Source: Mycobacterium kansasii ATCC 12478 (GTDB lineage Bacteria > Actinomycetota > Actinomycetes > Mycobacteriales > Mycobacteriaceae). From it: a stretch of 64,000 nucleotides of DNA. The position numbers and the translations under genes were made by a program. The stretch is from assembly GCF_000157895.3 (NCBI RefSeq), contig NC_022663.1, positions 248,001-312,000 on the forward strand, written 5' to 3'. The notes below the pieces were generated by a model, which was given only the letters and a program-made list of their open reading frames with translations, had not been told where the DNA came from and ran no database searches. Shown here in pieces: positions 1 through 8,416 of this stretch; the stretch's first letter is position 1; each line of letters opens with the position of its first letter.

Positions 1-342
1 GCCGGAGCCACCCGCGGCCGAGCGGGATATCGCCGCACCACGGAAGGCCAGGGCGTCGGCGGCGCTGTCGTCGGCGTCACCGTACATCCGGGCGATGTTG
101 GTCAGCGCCGAACCGGTCCGCATCAGCTCTTCTTGAGCCGCTACGTTGGACGCCAACATCGAGGCGGCCTCCTGCGCAAACGCCATCACCGCCTGCGCCG
201 AGACCTCCTCAGCGCCTGCGGGGATCAGGCCGGTCAGCACCGTCATCGCCGCGGTGCTGCCCGCGCTTATGCCCTGGCTGCCGATGTCGACCAACTGCGA
301 ACCGATGTCGCCTGCCGACGGGTCGTGTGACATGGTGTCCAT
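1..342 (-). CDS. PE35-like PE family protein (3' end outside window)
   Basis: The reading frame runs from an ATG at 342 to the left edge without a stop (114 residues visible). It starts MDTMSHDP and continues with DIGSQ and IPAGAEEVSAQA, closely resembling PE35, the small PE protein of the ESX-1 locus. The motif YGDAD near residue 92 fits the YxxxD/E type VII secretion signal. An AGGAG sits about 10 bases upstream of the ATG. PE proteins are normally exported as heterodimers with a PPE partner; any PPE68-like partner would lie beyond the left edge. It is divergent from a second PE35-like gene at 874. Family call is firm; an ESX-1 role is inferred from resemblance. Confidence 0.8.
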   Translation of the reverse strand, partial: MDTMSHDPSAGDIGSQLVDIGSQGISAGSTAAMTVLTGLIPAGAEEVSAQAVMAFAQEAASMLASNVAAQEELMRTGSALTNIARMYGDADDSAADALAFRGAAISRSAAGGSG

Positions 343-873
343 TTGCCTGCTGCTCCTATGTATTTGTGCGCGGACATGACCGTGGTCGTGACCGCCTAGA
401 AATTCAACGATCAGCGGGGCCCGTGGCGCGGCTGCTGCCGCAAACTCCGGTACAGCTGCGCTGCACGATTGTTCAATTCTAAGGCCTCGCGGAGCCCTAG
501 CCAGCCACTTTCTTTTCAGGACGGCTGGTGGCGGCGCCAGCGGGCACGTTGCCGGAATCCCCGGGGTCAATTGTGACGCAGCGCACCATGCCGCCTGTGC
601 TATCGCGCGGGAAAATCACCGGGCTCAGGCTGCCGGCGCCGGGCTTGAGCATAATGCGCAAAAGCTGGAAATCGTCACTTATGCCCGGTATCGCCTACAA
701 GCGCGACACAAGAGCAGCGACGTCTTAAATTCGGTCTCACAAGCACCGAAGACATTCGCGATCACCACGCGAAAGTTCAATTGGCGCGGATTGAATATCC
801 ATTCTCGAGTTGCCGTTCTGCCACTTTCCCACCGGGCAGACGGCTTCGACACGAGCAAACGAGGAGTACGTCG
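343..873. other. Intergenic region between divergent PE35-like genes
   Basis: This 531-base stretch holds no convincing gene. It should carry the promoters of the two divergent PE35-like genes. I saw no clear palindrome or RNA gene in it. Confidence 0.5.
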
Positions 874-1209
874 ATGCAGCCCATGTCATTTGATCCGGTG
901 GTGGCCGACATCGGTAGCCAGGTGGCCGATCTGGGTACCCGCTCCCTGCAGGCCGGCGCCACGGCGGTGAGCTCGGTGACCGGCCTCGCTCCCGCCGGGG
1001 CGGATGAGGTCTCAGCGCAGGCGGTAACGGCCTTCCACACCCAAGCAGCTTCGATGCTGGCACTGAACCAGGCAGCGCAGGAAGAGCTGGTGCGAACCGG
1101 TGCCGCGTTCAGGCAAGTCGCCCAGTCTTACACCGACGTCGATGAAGCCGCCGCCGAGAGCGTACTGTTGGCCCTCTTTCCGATGACTAACCCGTGGCTG
1201 GCCTGGTGA
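874..1209 (+). CDS. PE35-like PE family protein
   Basis: A 111-residue PE protein starting MQPMSFDP, with DIGSQVADLG and LAPAGADEVSAQA, aligning along its length with PE35 and with the divergent gene at 1-342. YTDVD near residue 86 matches the YxxxD/E secretion signal. The ATG at 874 is chosen over the in-frame upstream start at 781 because GAGGAG lies 7 bases before it and PE35-type proteins start here. No PPE or Esx gene follows; the next gene is a truncated acyltransferase-like gene. It may therefore be an orphan duplicate whose partner is encoded elsewhere. The last residues, MTNPWLAW, differ from PE35. Confidence 0.8.
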   Translation: MQPMSFDPVVADIGSQVADLGTRSLQAGATAVSSVTGLAPAGADEVSAQAVTAFHTQAASMLALNQAAQEELVRTGAAFRQVAQSYTDVDEAAAESVLLALFPMTNPWLAW

Positions 1210-1324
1210 GCCCACTGGCCGGTCGATTGTCAGTGTAATCACCATCGGCCATTTCTTGGCGGACCCAATTATCCGGCGACCAAATAATTTCCGAATCAGA
1301 CCGAAATCAGACGGGAATAAAGTC

Positions 1325-1876
1325 ATGGTTGCATCCTGCAGCGTCAAAGAATGGTCCTCGGGTGACTGGCTCACCGCGCCGACACCGGGTCCCGGCGAAA
1401 TCAACAATGTCATTGACCTGGCCGACCAAGCCATGTTCCTCGGCGAGCAGGCAACAGGGGCCACCGGCCTGCTGCAGTGCGCCTGGGTATATAACCGCGG
1501 GCTCGACTTCGACGGCCTGCGCCGATTCCATCGTCATCTGCAGCAGGGACGGTTGTCCCGCAGCATCGAGCGGTCACGATTGCCGTTCGGCCGCCACTGC
1601 TGGGTATCGCCACGGCGCTCGTCCGGCCTGGAGATCGCGCCGATTCGCCCGCGCGAGGAATTCGACGCGTGGTTGATCGAGCAGGCGGGCAGCCCCGTCA
1701 AGGCCGAACAAGGACCCGCATACCACCTCGCCGTGCTGCCGTTCACCGACGGCGGTTCTGTGCGACATGACCTGGTACCCACCCTGCGCGAGTTCTCACT
1801 TACCGCGACCACCGGCTGGCCAGGCCCCGAACCGCTGGACGGGGCCGCGTATACCGCCGCCATCTTGGCCGGTTGA
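1325..1876 (+). pseudogene. Truncated condensation/acyltransferase-like protein
   Basis: The frame encodes 183 residues from an ATG at 1325 (a TTG at 1256 is an alternative). The N-terminal part (WSSGDWLTAP, then DLADQAMFLGEQATG and a basic strand-helix stretch) looks like the first half of a condensation-type (PapA-like) acyltransferase. Such enzymes are roughly 400-470 residues and need an HxxxDG motif. Here the sequence passes from LAVLPFTDGG straight into a short tail with no such motif. The likeliest reading is an internal deletion leaving a non-catalytic product. The family assignment rests on the look of the N-terminus only. The stop lies 5 bases from the convergent response regulator's stop. 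Confidence 0.5.
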
Positions 1877-1881
1877 CCCGC

Positions 1882-2547
1882 TCAGCGCGACACGATCGCC
1901 GCGAATTCCTGCTCGGGCCGGCCGGTCGCGCCGTAGCGCAGCCCAACGCTCACGTCGCCGCTGGAGGCCATCGCCGCCAGATAGCGCTGTGCGGTGGCTC
2001 TGGATATCCCGATGGCCGCGGCTACCTCGGCCGCCGACATGGGTGTCTGTGACGTCTTCAATGCCTGTAGCACAAGCTGTTTGGTGGGGGAGGCCGCGGT
2101 TGCCGAGGACTGGGCGGGGGCCAGACGGGGGCGAAGCGCATCCAGCGCCGCGTCGACGTCGCGGGCACTGAGGTTGGCACCGGCCAGGATCTTCCGGTAG
2201 CGGGCGTAGCCGGACAGCCGCGCGGCGAGCTCGGTGGTCGGGAACGGCTTGACAAGGTAGCTCAACGCGCCCGCGGCCATGGCGGCGCGGACGGTCTCTG
2301 CTTCGGTCGCCGCGGTCAAAATCATGCTGTCGGAACGCAGTTCGCGAACGAAATCGATTCCGGAGCCGTCGGGCAGGTATACGTCTACCAGCGCCAGGTC
2401 GACAGCAGGCGCCTCGCGCGCGGCCGCAACGGTGTTGGCGGTACCGGTCACCGTGAAACCCGGCATCGCGGCAACGACCCCGGCATGCATGTTGGCGACG
2501 CGGAAGTCGTCGTCGACCACCAGCACGCTCAGGTCTGAGCCACCCAT
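1882..2547 (-). CDS. CitB/DcuR-type response regulator
   Basis: A 221-residue regulator with a receiver domain at about 7-120: acidic pocket DDD at 12-14, phospho-acceptor Asp55 in LALVDVYLPDG, switch Thr near 78 and Lys100 in YLVKPF. A helix-turn-helix at about 165-200 (SAAEVAAAIGISRATAQRYL) is typical of the CitB/DcuR/DctR family. The ATG at 2547 is supported by GAGGAGG just upstream. The gene overlaps the last 19 bases of the kinase gene, so the two are translationally coupled. In this family the pair senses citrate or C4-dicarboxylates and controls their uptake. No transporter adjoins, so the signal is unknown. Confidence 0.9.
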   Translation of the reverse strand: MGGSDLSVLVVDDDFRVANMHAGVVAAMPGFTVTGTANTVAAAREAPAVDLALVDVYLPDGSGIDFVRELRSDSMILTAATEAETVRAAMAAGALSYLVKPFPTTELAARLSGYARYRKILAGANLSARDVDAALDALRPRLAPAQSSATAASPTKQLVLQALKTSQTPMSAAEVAAAIGISRATAQRYLAAMASSGDVSVGLRYGATGRPEQEFAAIVSR

Positions 2548-4214
2548 TGCCCCTCCTCGGCCAGCACGCCCGGCAGCCGGGCGATGAACTCTGCACCCCG
2601 CAGCGGTGCTGCCGGGTCGCCCGGGCTCGAGAGCCAAAGATCGCCGCCCAGGGAACGGCTGATCTGTCGCGACAACGCCAGCCCGATTCCGCGCCCGCCC
2701 GGTATTCCGGAGTCTTGCTTCGTCGTGGTGCCCTCGGTGAACAGCTGCTCGACGAATTCGGGTGCCACACCGTCGCCACTGTCGGCCACCGTGAGATGCA
2801 ATGTCGAATCTTCTTGCAGCAGCTCGATTTCCACTTCCCGGGGAGCGTTTCGGCTCACCCGGGCGGCGTCGATCGCATTGTCCAGCAGGTTGCCCACCAC
2901 GGTGGTGACGTCGACGGGCAACTCGAGCCGGCCGGTAATCCAGGTGTTCTCGCCGATGCCCAGCGTGACTCCGGCCTCGCGGGCGGCCGCGGCCTTGGCC
3001 GCCAGGAACGCCTGCAGGTGCGTGTCCCGGATGGCGTCGATGCCCGGTACCGCGGACGCCAGTGGACCCGACCCGAGTAGCTCCTCCAGATACTGCAAGC
3101 CCTCATCGAGGTGGCCGGTGTGCAACAGCCCGTTCAGCAGGTGCAGGCGATTGGCGAACTCATGGCGTTGCGCGCGCAGCGCAGTGCTCATCACCTGCAC
3201 CGCATCGAGTTGGCGGGTCAGCGACTCGACATCGGTCCGGTCCCGCACCACCAATACCGTTCCCAGCTCGCGGCCGTCGCGGGATACCTTTCGCGCCGAG
3301 ACCACGACGATGCGTTGGCCGACCGTGGCCAGCGTGGGAGCGGCCTCGGCCGCGGTGAACACGTCGAGAACGCGTGGGGTCAGCCCGATCTGGTCGATGC
3401 GGCGGCCCACGTCGTTAGCGATCTCGAGCAATCGGCACGCTTCGTCGTTGACGAAGGTGATGCTTCCGGTTTCGTCGGCCGCCAGGACACCCTCGCCGAT
3501 ACCGTGCAGCACGGCCGCCTGGGTGCGGACCAGCTCGGCCATCTCGGCCGGCCGCAGCCCCAGGGTCAGCCCGCGCCAGCGCCTGGCCAAAGCTACCGAG
3601 CCGGCCACACCGATCAGCAGCGCCGCGCCGCCCAACGGGGCCAGCACCCGCAGATTCTTGGAGAACTGCTCGTCGAACGCCTTGGTGGAGATGCCCACGC
3701 TGACCATGCCCAGCACCCGATTTGAACCGGGTTCCACCACAGGCACTTTCGCGACGATCGACCGCCCAAGGGTGCCGGATTGGTGGATTACCTGTTCGTG
3801 TCCGGCCAGCGCCTCGGCGGGATCGGTGCTGACCCGGCCGCCCAACTCGTCACGACGCGGGTGCGCAAGCCGGATGCCCTGGTTGTTGGCGATGACCACG
3901 AACTGCACATGGGTACGTTGCTCGACTCGTGAGGCAACGCTTTGCAGTGGTCCGGTCGCCAGCTCGTCGATCAATGCGGGGCTCGGGGCCAACGGGTTCT
4001 GGTCGTAGCGCGAGATGTTGGTGAGCACCGTGGGGGACGACGCCACCACACGAGCGATGTCCAACGCGTGAACACCGTACTGAAGGTCTAGGCGGTGCCG
4101 ATTGAACTGGGCGAACAACGCGAATGCGACGACCAACGTCAGCGTCACGAGCACCAGTTGCAGCAGCAGAACCCGGCTGGCGAGCCGCAAGTCGATACGA
4201 CCCCGGTACGCCAT
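2529..4214 (-). CDS. CitA/DcuS-type sensor histidine kinase
   Basis: A 561-residue membrane kinase: transmembrane helix at about 14-36, extracytoplasmic PAS-like (sCACHE) domain at 40-185, second helix at about 190-210, cytoplasmic PAS at about 228-330, then a kinase core. His351 in RAQRHEFANRLH is the phosphorylation site. The N box (GNLLDNAIDA) and G box (GRGIGLAL) are intact. The extracytoplasmic sequence includes RLAHPRRDELGG, typical of citrate and dicarboxylate sensors. It is co-transcribed with the response regulator it overlaps. The ligand cannot be read from the sequence. Confidence 0.92.
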   Translation of the reverse strand: MAYRGRIDLRLASRVLLLQLVLVTLTLVVAFALFAQFNRHRLDLQYGVHALDIARVVASSPTVLTNISRYDQNPLAPSPALIDELATGPLQSVASRVEQRTHVQFVVIANNQGIRLAHPRRDELGGRVSTDPAEALAGHEQVIHQSGTLGRSIVAKVPVVEPGSNRVLGMVSVGISTKAFDEQFSKNLRVLAPLGGAALLIGVAGSVALARRWRGLTLGLRPAEMAELVRTQAAVLHGIGEGVLAADETGSITFVNDEACRLLEIANDVGRRIDQIGLTPRVLDVFTAAEAAPTLATVGQRIVVVSARKVSRDGRELGTVLVVRDRTDVESLTRQLDAVQVMSTALRAQRHEFANRLHLLNGLLHTGHLDEGLQYLEELLGSGPLASAVPGIDAIRDTHLQAFLAAKAAAAREAGVTLGIGENTWITGRLELPVDVTTVVGNLLDNAIDAARVSRNAPREVEIELLQEDSTLHLTVADSGDGVAPEFVEQLFTEGTTTKQDSGIPGGRGIGLALSRQISRSLGGDLWLSSPGDPAAPLRGAEFIARLPGVLAEEGQWVAQT

Positions 4215-4493
4215 GAGGGGACCTTACCGCGCCGATGAGCAGAATGCGCGAAAGTCTGCGGGTCTTGGCTTCCCGGACCGGATCGGGGTTGCCGGCGGCG
4301 CCGGGCGCTCAGCACGATGTAGCCGGCACCGGCTCGATGAAGATGAACACCGTTGCCTCGCAAACCAATTGGCTGCAAGAGCGGGGCCCGGCGGGCCGCT
4401 CAGCGACGAACCCTTGGAATCCGGCCGAGGCGCGCGCACCGCCGGCCGACCGATCGGATCCCGCAAGGCGCTAAGCCGCTTACTATCGCCGTC

Positions 4494-5405
4494 ATGCCCG
4501 ACTCAAAAATCCTGATCACCGGTGTCACCGGCCAGGTCGGCGCACCCGTCGCCCGGGCCCTGGCGGCCGACAACGAGGTCTGGGGCATCGCCCGCTTCGC
4601 CGACGCCGCCGCCCGTGCCGGCCTCGAGAAGGCCGGTGTCCGCTGCCAATCGGTCAACCTGGCCGCCGGCGACTTCACCGCGATCCCGTCCGACTTCGAC
4701 TACGTCCTCAACTTTGCGGTGGCCAAAAGCGGTCACTGGGACAAGGACCTGAGCGCCAACGCGGAGTCAATTGGTCTGCTGATGGCGCGGTGCCGCGGCG
4801 CCAAGGCGTTCCTGCACTGCTCATCAGCGGCCGTTTACGATCCGCCGGACGACCTGCCGCGCACCGAGGGTGCGGCCCTCGGCGACAACCACCGGTTTCT
4901 GTTCCCCACGTATTCGATCTCCAAGATCGCCGGTGAGGCGGTCGCCCGGTCGACGGCACGGATCCTGGAGCTACCCACTACCATCGCCCGCCTCAACGTG
5001 CCGTACGGCGACGCCGGCGGCTGGCCGTATTTCCATATGGAGATGATGCTCGCCGGCATTCCGATCCCGGTTCCGCCCGGCGGACCGGCACGCTACAACC
5101 CGATTCATCAGGATGACATCATCGCCACTATCCCGAAACTGCTTGCGGTGGCATCGATTCCGGCGACCACGGTCAACTGGGCCGGTGACCAGATTGTCAG
5201 CATCCAGGAGTGGTGCGCCTACCTGGGCACCCTGATCGGCAAGGAGCCGTTGTTCACCGAGAGCGATCGGGCGCTGCGCGGGAATCCCGTCGACGTGACC
5301 CGGATGCGCGAACTCATCGGCAGCGCAACCACAGTCGACTGGCGCGAGGGATTACGTCGGATGGTGGCCAGATTTCACCCGGAGTTGGTTCACGCCCGAC
5401 AGTAA
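4494..5405 (+). CDS. NAD-dependent epimerase/dehydratase (extended SDR)
   Basis: A 303-residue extended short-chain dehydrogenase. It opens with ILITGVTGQVGAPVARAL, the GxxGxxG Rossmann motif. The catalytic Tyr and Lys lie in TYSISKIAGE at about 140, with an upstream Ser in HCSSAAVY. Such enzymes use NAD(P) on nucleotide sugars, steroids or similar substrates; the C-terminal half, which sets specificity, is not diagnostic. The ATG at 4494 is preferred over an upstream in-frame start at 4353 because the fold begins immediately after it. It is divergent from the histidine kinase, with 279 bases between. Confidence 0.85.
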   Translation: MPDSKILITGVTGQVGAPVARALAADNEVWGIARFADAAARAGLEKAGVRCQSVNLAAGDFTAIPSDFDYVLNFAVAKSGHWDKDLSANAESIGLLMARCRGAKAFLHCSSAAVYDPPDDLPRTEGAALGDNHRFLFPTYSISKIAGEAVARSTARILELPTTIARLNVPYGDAGGWPYFHMEMMLAGIPIPVPPGGPARYNPIHQDDIIATIPKLLAVASIPATTVNWAGDQIVSIQEWCAYLGTLIGKEPLFTESDRALRGNPVDVTRMRELIGSATTVDWREGLRRMVARFHPELVHARQ

Positions 5406-5661
5406 CGAAATGCCGCAGCGCCGGCCCACCGGAATAAGTTTCGCGAGTTTGGTCCGGCGGTCCCAGCTTGCCTTCGACCTGCGACTGACGTGACATCGGA
5501 GTATCGATGCCGCGTCGACCACGACGCCGTAGCAGCCGTTTTTGCCGAAACGGAGCACTGTGTCGATCGGATTGACGGCTGGGCGGCCGCGATAGTGTTA
5601 CGCCGGCGACCCCGGTGGCGATGCGGACGTCGCACCGGCCGGCCCGCGGGAGGAGTCGCGA

Positions 5662-6486
5662 ATGGGATCCCAGGCCGCAGGACCCGGTACTGCGCGCCGC
5701 CAACCATGGGCCCGGCTGGTAGGGGCCGTCGCTCTTGCCGTGCTGGCCGCGTGCGGTGCGGCCTTGGTGCTGACGGCTCCCCGCTCGGATACCGCCCCGG
5801 CGAACCTGGCATCGCGAACCGACTGGGACCTGGCGACTGCGTTGCCCGCCGGCGCCGACTTCCCGTCCGACTGGGGATATTCGTTGACGGGGCGGTTGCG
5901 GCGAGCCGCGACAGCAGATCCTGGGGCGTTGAGTGCGGCGCCTCATCAGGACCCGGCAGCGGCCTACGAACCGGGCAGCTGCGGCGACATTCCCAAGCTC
6001 CTGGACCATGCCGGGGGTGCGTTGGCCGCATACGTCCAGGTCGACCGTTACGCCCAACTATTCGTGCAGGACGCGGCGGCGGCCGACTTCGCCGCGACCG
6101 GCGAAGGCCGCGAGCACGGACCCAATGCCCGCTTCGCCATCTGGGTCGTTCCGGACGCGGCGGCACGGATCGCGAACTACCTGGATTGGCTGAGCCGTTG
6201 CGGCTCCTATCGCGTCACCAACTATTTCTTCGATGGCCGGGTCAAAAACCATCGGACCGTCACCACTCAGGTGGGAGCGCACTCGGCCGCCGGCGCCGAT
6301 GCCGCCGTCACAGTCACCAGAACATTCACCACGATCGGTAGCCGCGACCCTTCGTCGACCTACCACGTCACGTATTACGCGGTGCGCGGCGTACTACTCG
6401 AATGCACTATCTACATGGAGGGTCCCGAGCTCGATCTGGTGCAGAAGCTCGCCGGCCGAACGCTGCAACGGCTACGCGCGCTATGA
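5662..6486 (+). CDS. Exported protein, possibly DUF5642-type
   Basis: A 274-residue protein with a basic N-terminus and a hydrophobic segment at about 19-42 that fits a signal peptide or membrane anchor. The mature part has ALPAGADFPSDWGYS and two well-spaced cysteines (GSCGD, SRCGSY), as in mycobacterial lipoprotein-like proteins grouped in DUF5642. A cysteine lies at AACGAA but the lipobox is poor. It overlaps the next gene by four bases (ATGA), and the two proteins are paralogues: both contain a hydrophobic start, an L-P-x-x-x-D-F-P motif and a late YEV/YRV strand. Function unknown. Confidence 0.7.
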   Translation: MGSQAAGPGTARRQPWARLVGAVALAVLAACGAALVLTAPRSDTAPANLASRTDWDLATALPAGADFPSDWGYSLTGRLRRAATADPGALSAAPHQDPAAAYEPGSCGDIPKLLDHAGGALAAYVQVDRYAQLFVQDAAAADFAATGEGREHGPNARFAIWVVPDAAARIANYLDWLSRCGSYRVTNYFFDGRVKNHRTVTTQVGAHSAAGADAAVTVTRTFTTIGSRDPSSTYHVTYYAVRGVLLECTIYMEGPELDLVQKLAGRTLQRLRAL

Positions 6487-7214
6487 ACCGGCTCTCGCAG
6501 CGGCCATGGGTGATCGCGGCCGCGCTGTGCGTGCTGGCGGCGGCCGCCATCGTGATCACCGCACCCGGGGTGCTCAGCGCCTGGCGGCATAGCAATCCCG
6601 CGGCCCCGCGCTCACTCGCACCGAAGCTGGCCTCGTTGAGCGACCAACAACTGGCGGAGTTGCTGCCCAAATCGAGCGATTTTCCTGCCTCGTGGACCGT
6701 CAGCGATATCAAAGAACTGTCCGATACGTTCGGGTACTTCAGGTACCACGTGTCCGACGAAGGCCTAGGCTTCAGCCCCGTCGAATGCTTCGCGGTGGTG
6801 GGGGTCGCCTCGACGGGCGCTTTCGATGCGGCCGAGGTGTTCGGCCATGACCCCGCCGATCCGCCGGAGGTCGCCGACCGTCGAGACATCCGGCTCATGG
6901 TCGGTCGCGAATTCGATCCCACCGGATTCGACACGTTCACCGGCCTGGTATCACGGTGTCTGCGCTTCAGCAGCGCCGCCGTCGGCTCCTATGAGGTGCG
7001 CATCCTCGAGGATTCGCACTCCGCCGACGGACCGCAGCGGTTCCGGTACTCGATCACCGCAACCATTGGCGGAGAGCCGGACGCCGCCCGGACCGATTAC
7101 TACTCCTACGCGCGCACTTCGGGACTGATTCTGAGCGGCACGGCCAGCACTGGGCACCAGCAACTCTTCGATGCCCTCTTCGACAGCACGCTGCGCCGAA
7201 TCTCCAACCGCTGA
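6483..7214 (+). CDS. Exported protein, paralogue of preceding gene
   Basis: A 243-residue protein with an N-terminal hydrophobic segment (about 9-28) and then ELLPKSSDFPASWTVSD, the same motif as its neighbour. Two cysteines (VECFAV, SRCLRF) are similarly spaced. The ATG at 6483 lies inside the stop of the previous gene (ATGA), which argues for a translationally coupled pair that may act as a heterodimer. No catalytic motif is visible. A hairpin terminator follows at 7231-7258. Confidence 0.7.
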   Translation: MNRLSQRPWVIAAALCVLAAAAIVITAPGVLSAWRHSNPAAPRSLAPKLASLSDQQLAELLPKSSDFPASWTVSDIKELSDTFGYFRYHVSDEGLGFSPVECFAVVGVASTGAFDAAEVFGHDPADPPEVADRRDIRLMVGREFDPTGFDTFTGLVSRCLRFSSAAVGSYEVRILEDSHSADGPQRFRYSITATIGGEPDAARTDYYSYARTSGLILSGTASTGHQQLFDALFDSTLRRISNR

Positions 7215-7230
7215 CCTGCCTACAGACGGC

Positions 7231-7258
7231 ACCGTGCCGAACCTGGGTCCGGCACGGT
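7231..7258. terminator. Hairpin between convergent genes
   Basis: A perfect 9-bp stem (ACCGTGCCG / CGGCACGGT) with a 10-base loop lies between the convergent stops at 7214 and 7275. There is no T-tract, as is usual in mycobacteria. It could serve both strands. Confidence 0.6.
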
Positions 7259-7274
7259 TCGTCGCCGCGAGCCA

Positions 7275-7541
7275 TCAATGGTCAGCGCCGGGTCCCTTGA
7301 AGTAGCGGGTCAGGAAGCCGGTAGCCGCGATCGCCGCGATGGCGCCGGTCACGGTCCACAGCACGAACTGGAAAGCCACCGAGCCCATGAACCAGCCGAA
7401 CGTCATCGAAAGGTACAGCAGCCAGATCACCCGGTAGAAGGACCACGCCGCCAGCAAGCCGAGGCTGATGCCGATCGCCAGGCTTGGTTGGCGATCGACG
7501 CGGTTGATCTTTTCTTCGATGCCGGCGGGAATGATGTTCAT
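7275..7541 (-). CDS. Small membrane protein of unknown function
   Basis: An 88-residue protein with two strongly hydrophobic segments (about 22-44 and 48-76) and a short cytoplasmic-looking start, MNIIPAGIEEKINRVDRQ. GGAAG sits 5 bases before the ATG. I do not recognise a family. It lies upstream of nothing co-directional except the EF-Tu-domain gene behind it, 142 bases away, so it is probably its own unit. Confidence 0.7.
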   Translation of the reverse strand: MNIIPAGIEEKINRVDRQPSLAIGISLGLLAAWSFYRVIWLLYLSMTFGWFMGSVAFQFVLWTVTGAIAAIAATGFLTRYFKGPGADH

Positions 7542-7683
7542 GGGCTCTTCCTTTCGCGTGAGGCGCCGCCTCGGTGGCGTCGTCGTTGCGACAAGTACAG
7601 GGCCGTGAGGTCGCTACCGATCCCAACAATGCGCGCCGGCCGCCGGACCGGACGCCGGCGGGCGGGTCCGGGAAGACCTGGCG

Positions 7684-7956
7684 CTACGCCAGAAACACAC
7701 CCGCCGACGAGGTGATCACGTCCCCGGCGGCCAGGTCGCGGTTGCTCAGCTTTTTGAAGAGCAGGCCGACGTTGTCACCGGCGGTCGCTGTATCCAGCTT
7801 CTTACGGAACGCCTCGATGGCGTCGACCCGCACCCCGGGTCCGTCGTTGATCCGCACCTCGTCGCCGACGCGTAATTGCCCGTATTCCACGCGGCCGGTG
7901 GCCACGATCCCGCGACCGCGGATGAAGAACACGTCCTGGACCGTCATGCGAAACAT
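7684..7956 (-). CDS. Stand-alone EF-Tu domain 2-like protein
   Basis: A 90-residue protein whose whole sequence matches domain 2 of elongation factor Tu: VQDVFFIRGRGIVATGRVEYG, GDEVRI, FRKKLDTATAGDNVGLL and LAAGDVI align in order with the EF-Tu beta-barrel. The GTPase domain and domain 3 are absent, so it cannot be a translation factor by itself. In EF-Tu this domain contacts the aminoacyl end of tRNA. The start could be ATG 7956, ATG 7947 or ATG 8049; the shorter forms fit the domain. There is no clear ribosome site, so the message may be leaderless. Role unknown. Confidence 0.75.
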   Translation of the reverse strand: MFRMTVQDVFFIRGRGIVATGRVEYGQLRVGDEVRINDGPGVRVDAIEAFRKKLDTATAGDNVGLLFKKLSNRDLAAGDVITSSAGVFLA

Positions 7957-8047
7957 GCGGCAACGGTACTGTGTTCCGGCCCGCGCCGGTTCCCGGGTCT
8001 GGCCGGCCAGATCGACGATCACCGGACGGCGCCGTACCCTGACGGAC

Positions 8048-8416
8048 ATGAACTGGTTGCGGCGAGCGAGGAAAGCCGCTGCGGGCCAACGAGTCACGCG
8101 TGCTGACCAGCAGCGGGCAGTGGACGCGTTCGCCGAACTCACCACGCTCAACGCCGACCGGGAACGGCTGCTGCGCGACGGCTTGGTGGGTATGGCCACA
8201 ATCGTCGGGATCCGCCGCAACGTCGCGACCACAACGCTGGGATCCTGGCATGAGCTGGAACTGGATGTGCAACTGCCAGAACGTGATTCGTACCGCGCGA
8301 CGCGGCGCATCGCGCTTGAGCTGGCGACGGCCCCGCATCTCGCGGTCGGCGCCGAGGTGCCGGTGCGGGTGGATCCCCGGGACCCGTCGAAAGTCCTCGT
8401 GGTCGAGACGTTGTGA
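8048..8416 (+). CDS. Conserved small mycobacterial protein
   Basis: A 122-residue protein starting MNWLRRARKA. The first 45 residues look helical and charged. The rest (VGMATIVGIRRNVATT, ELDVQLPERDSYRATRRIAL, GAEVPVRVDPRDPSKVLV) looks like a small beta-barrel of the DUF3592/SHOCT-associated kind. No signal peptide. Its stop at 8416 abuts the convergent GH16 stop at 8417 with no space. I cannot assign a function. Confidence 0.6.
   Translation: MNWLRRARKAAAGQRVTRADQQRAVDAFAELTTLNADRERLLRDGLVGMATIVGIRRNVATTTLGSWHELELDVQLPERDSYRATRRIALELATAPHLAVGAEVPVRVDPRDPSKVLVVETL

Noticed and set aside
2584..4008. Plus-strand frame of 474 codons opposite the histidine kinase
   Set aside because: Ser/Arg/Thr-rich antisense shadow; the kinase on the other strand has every motif.
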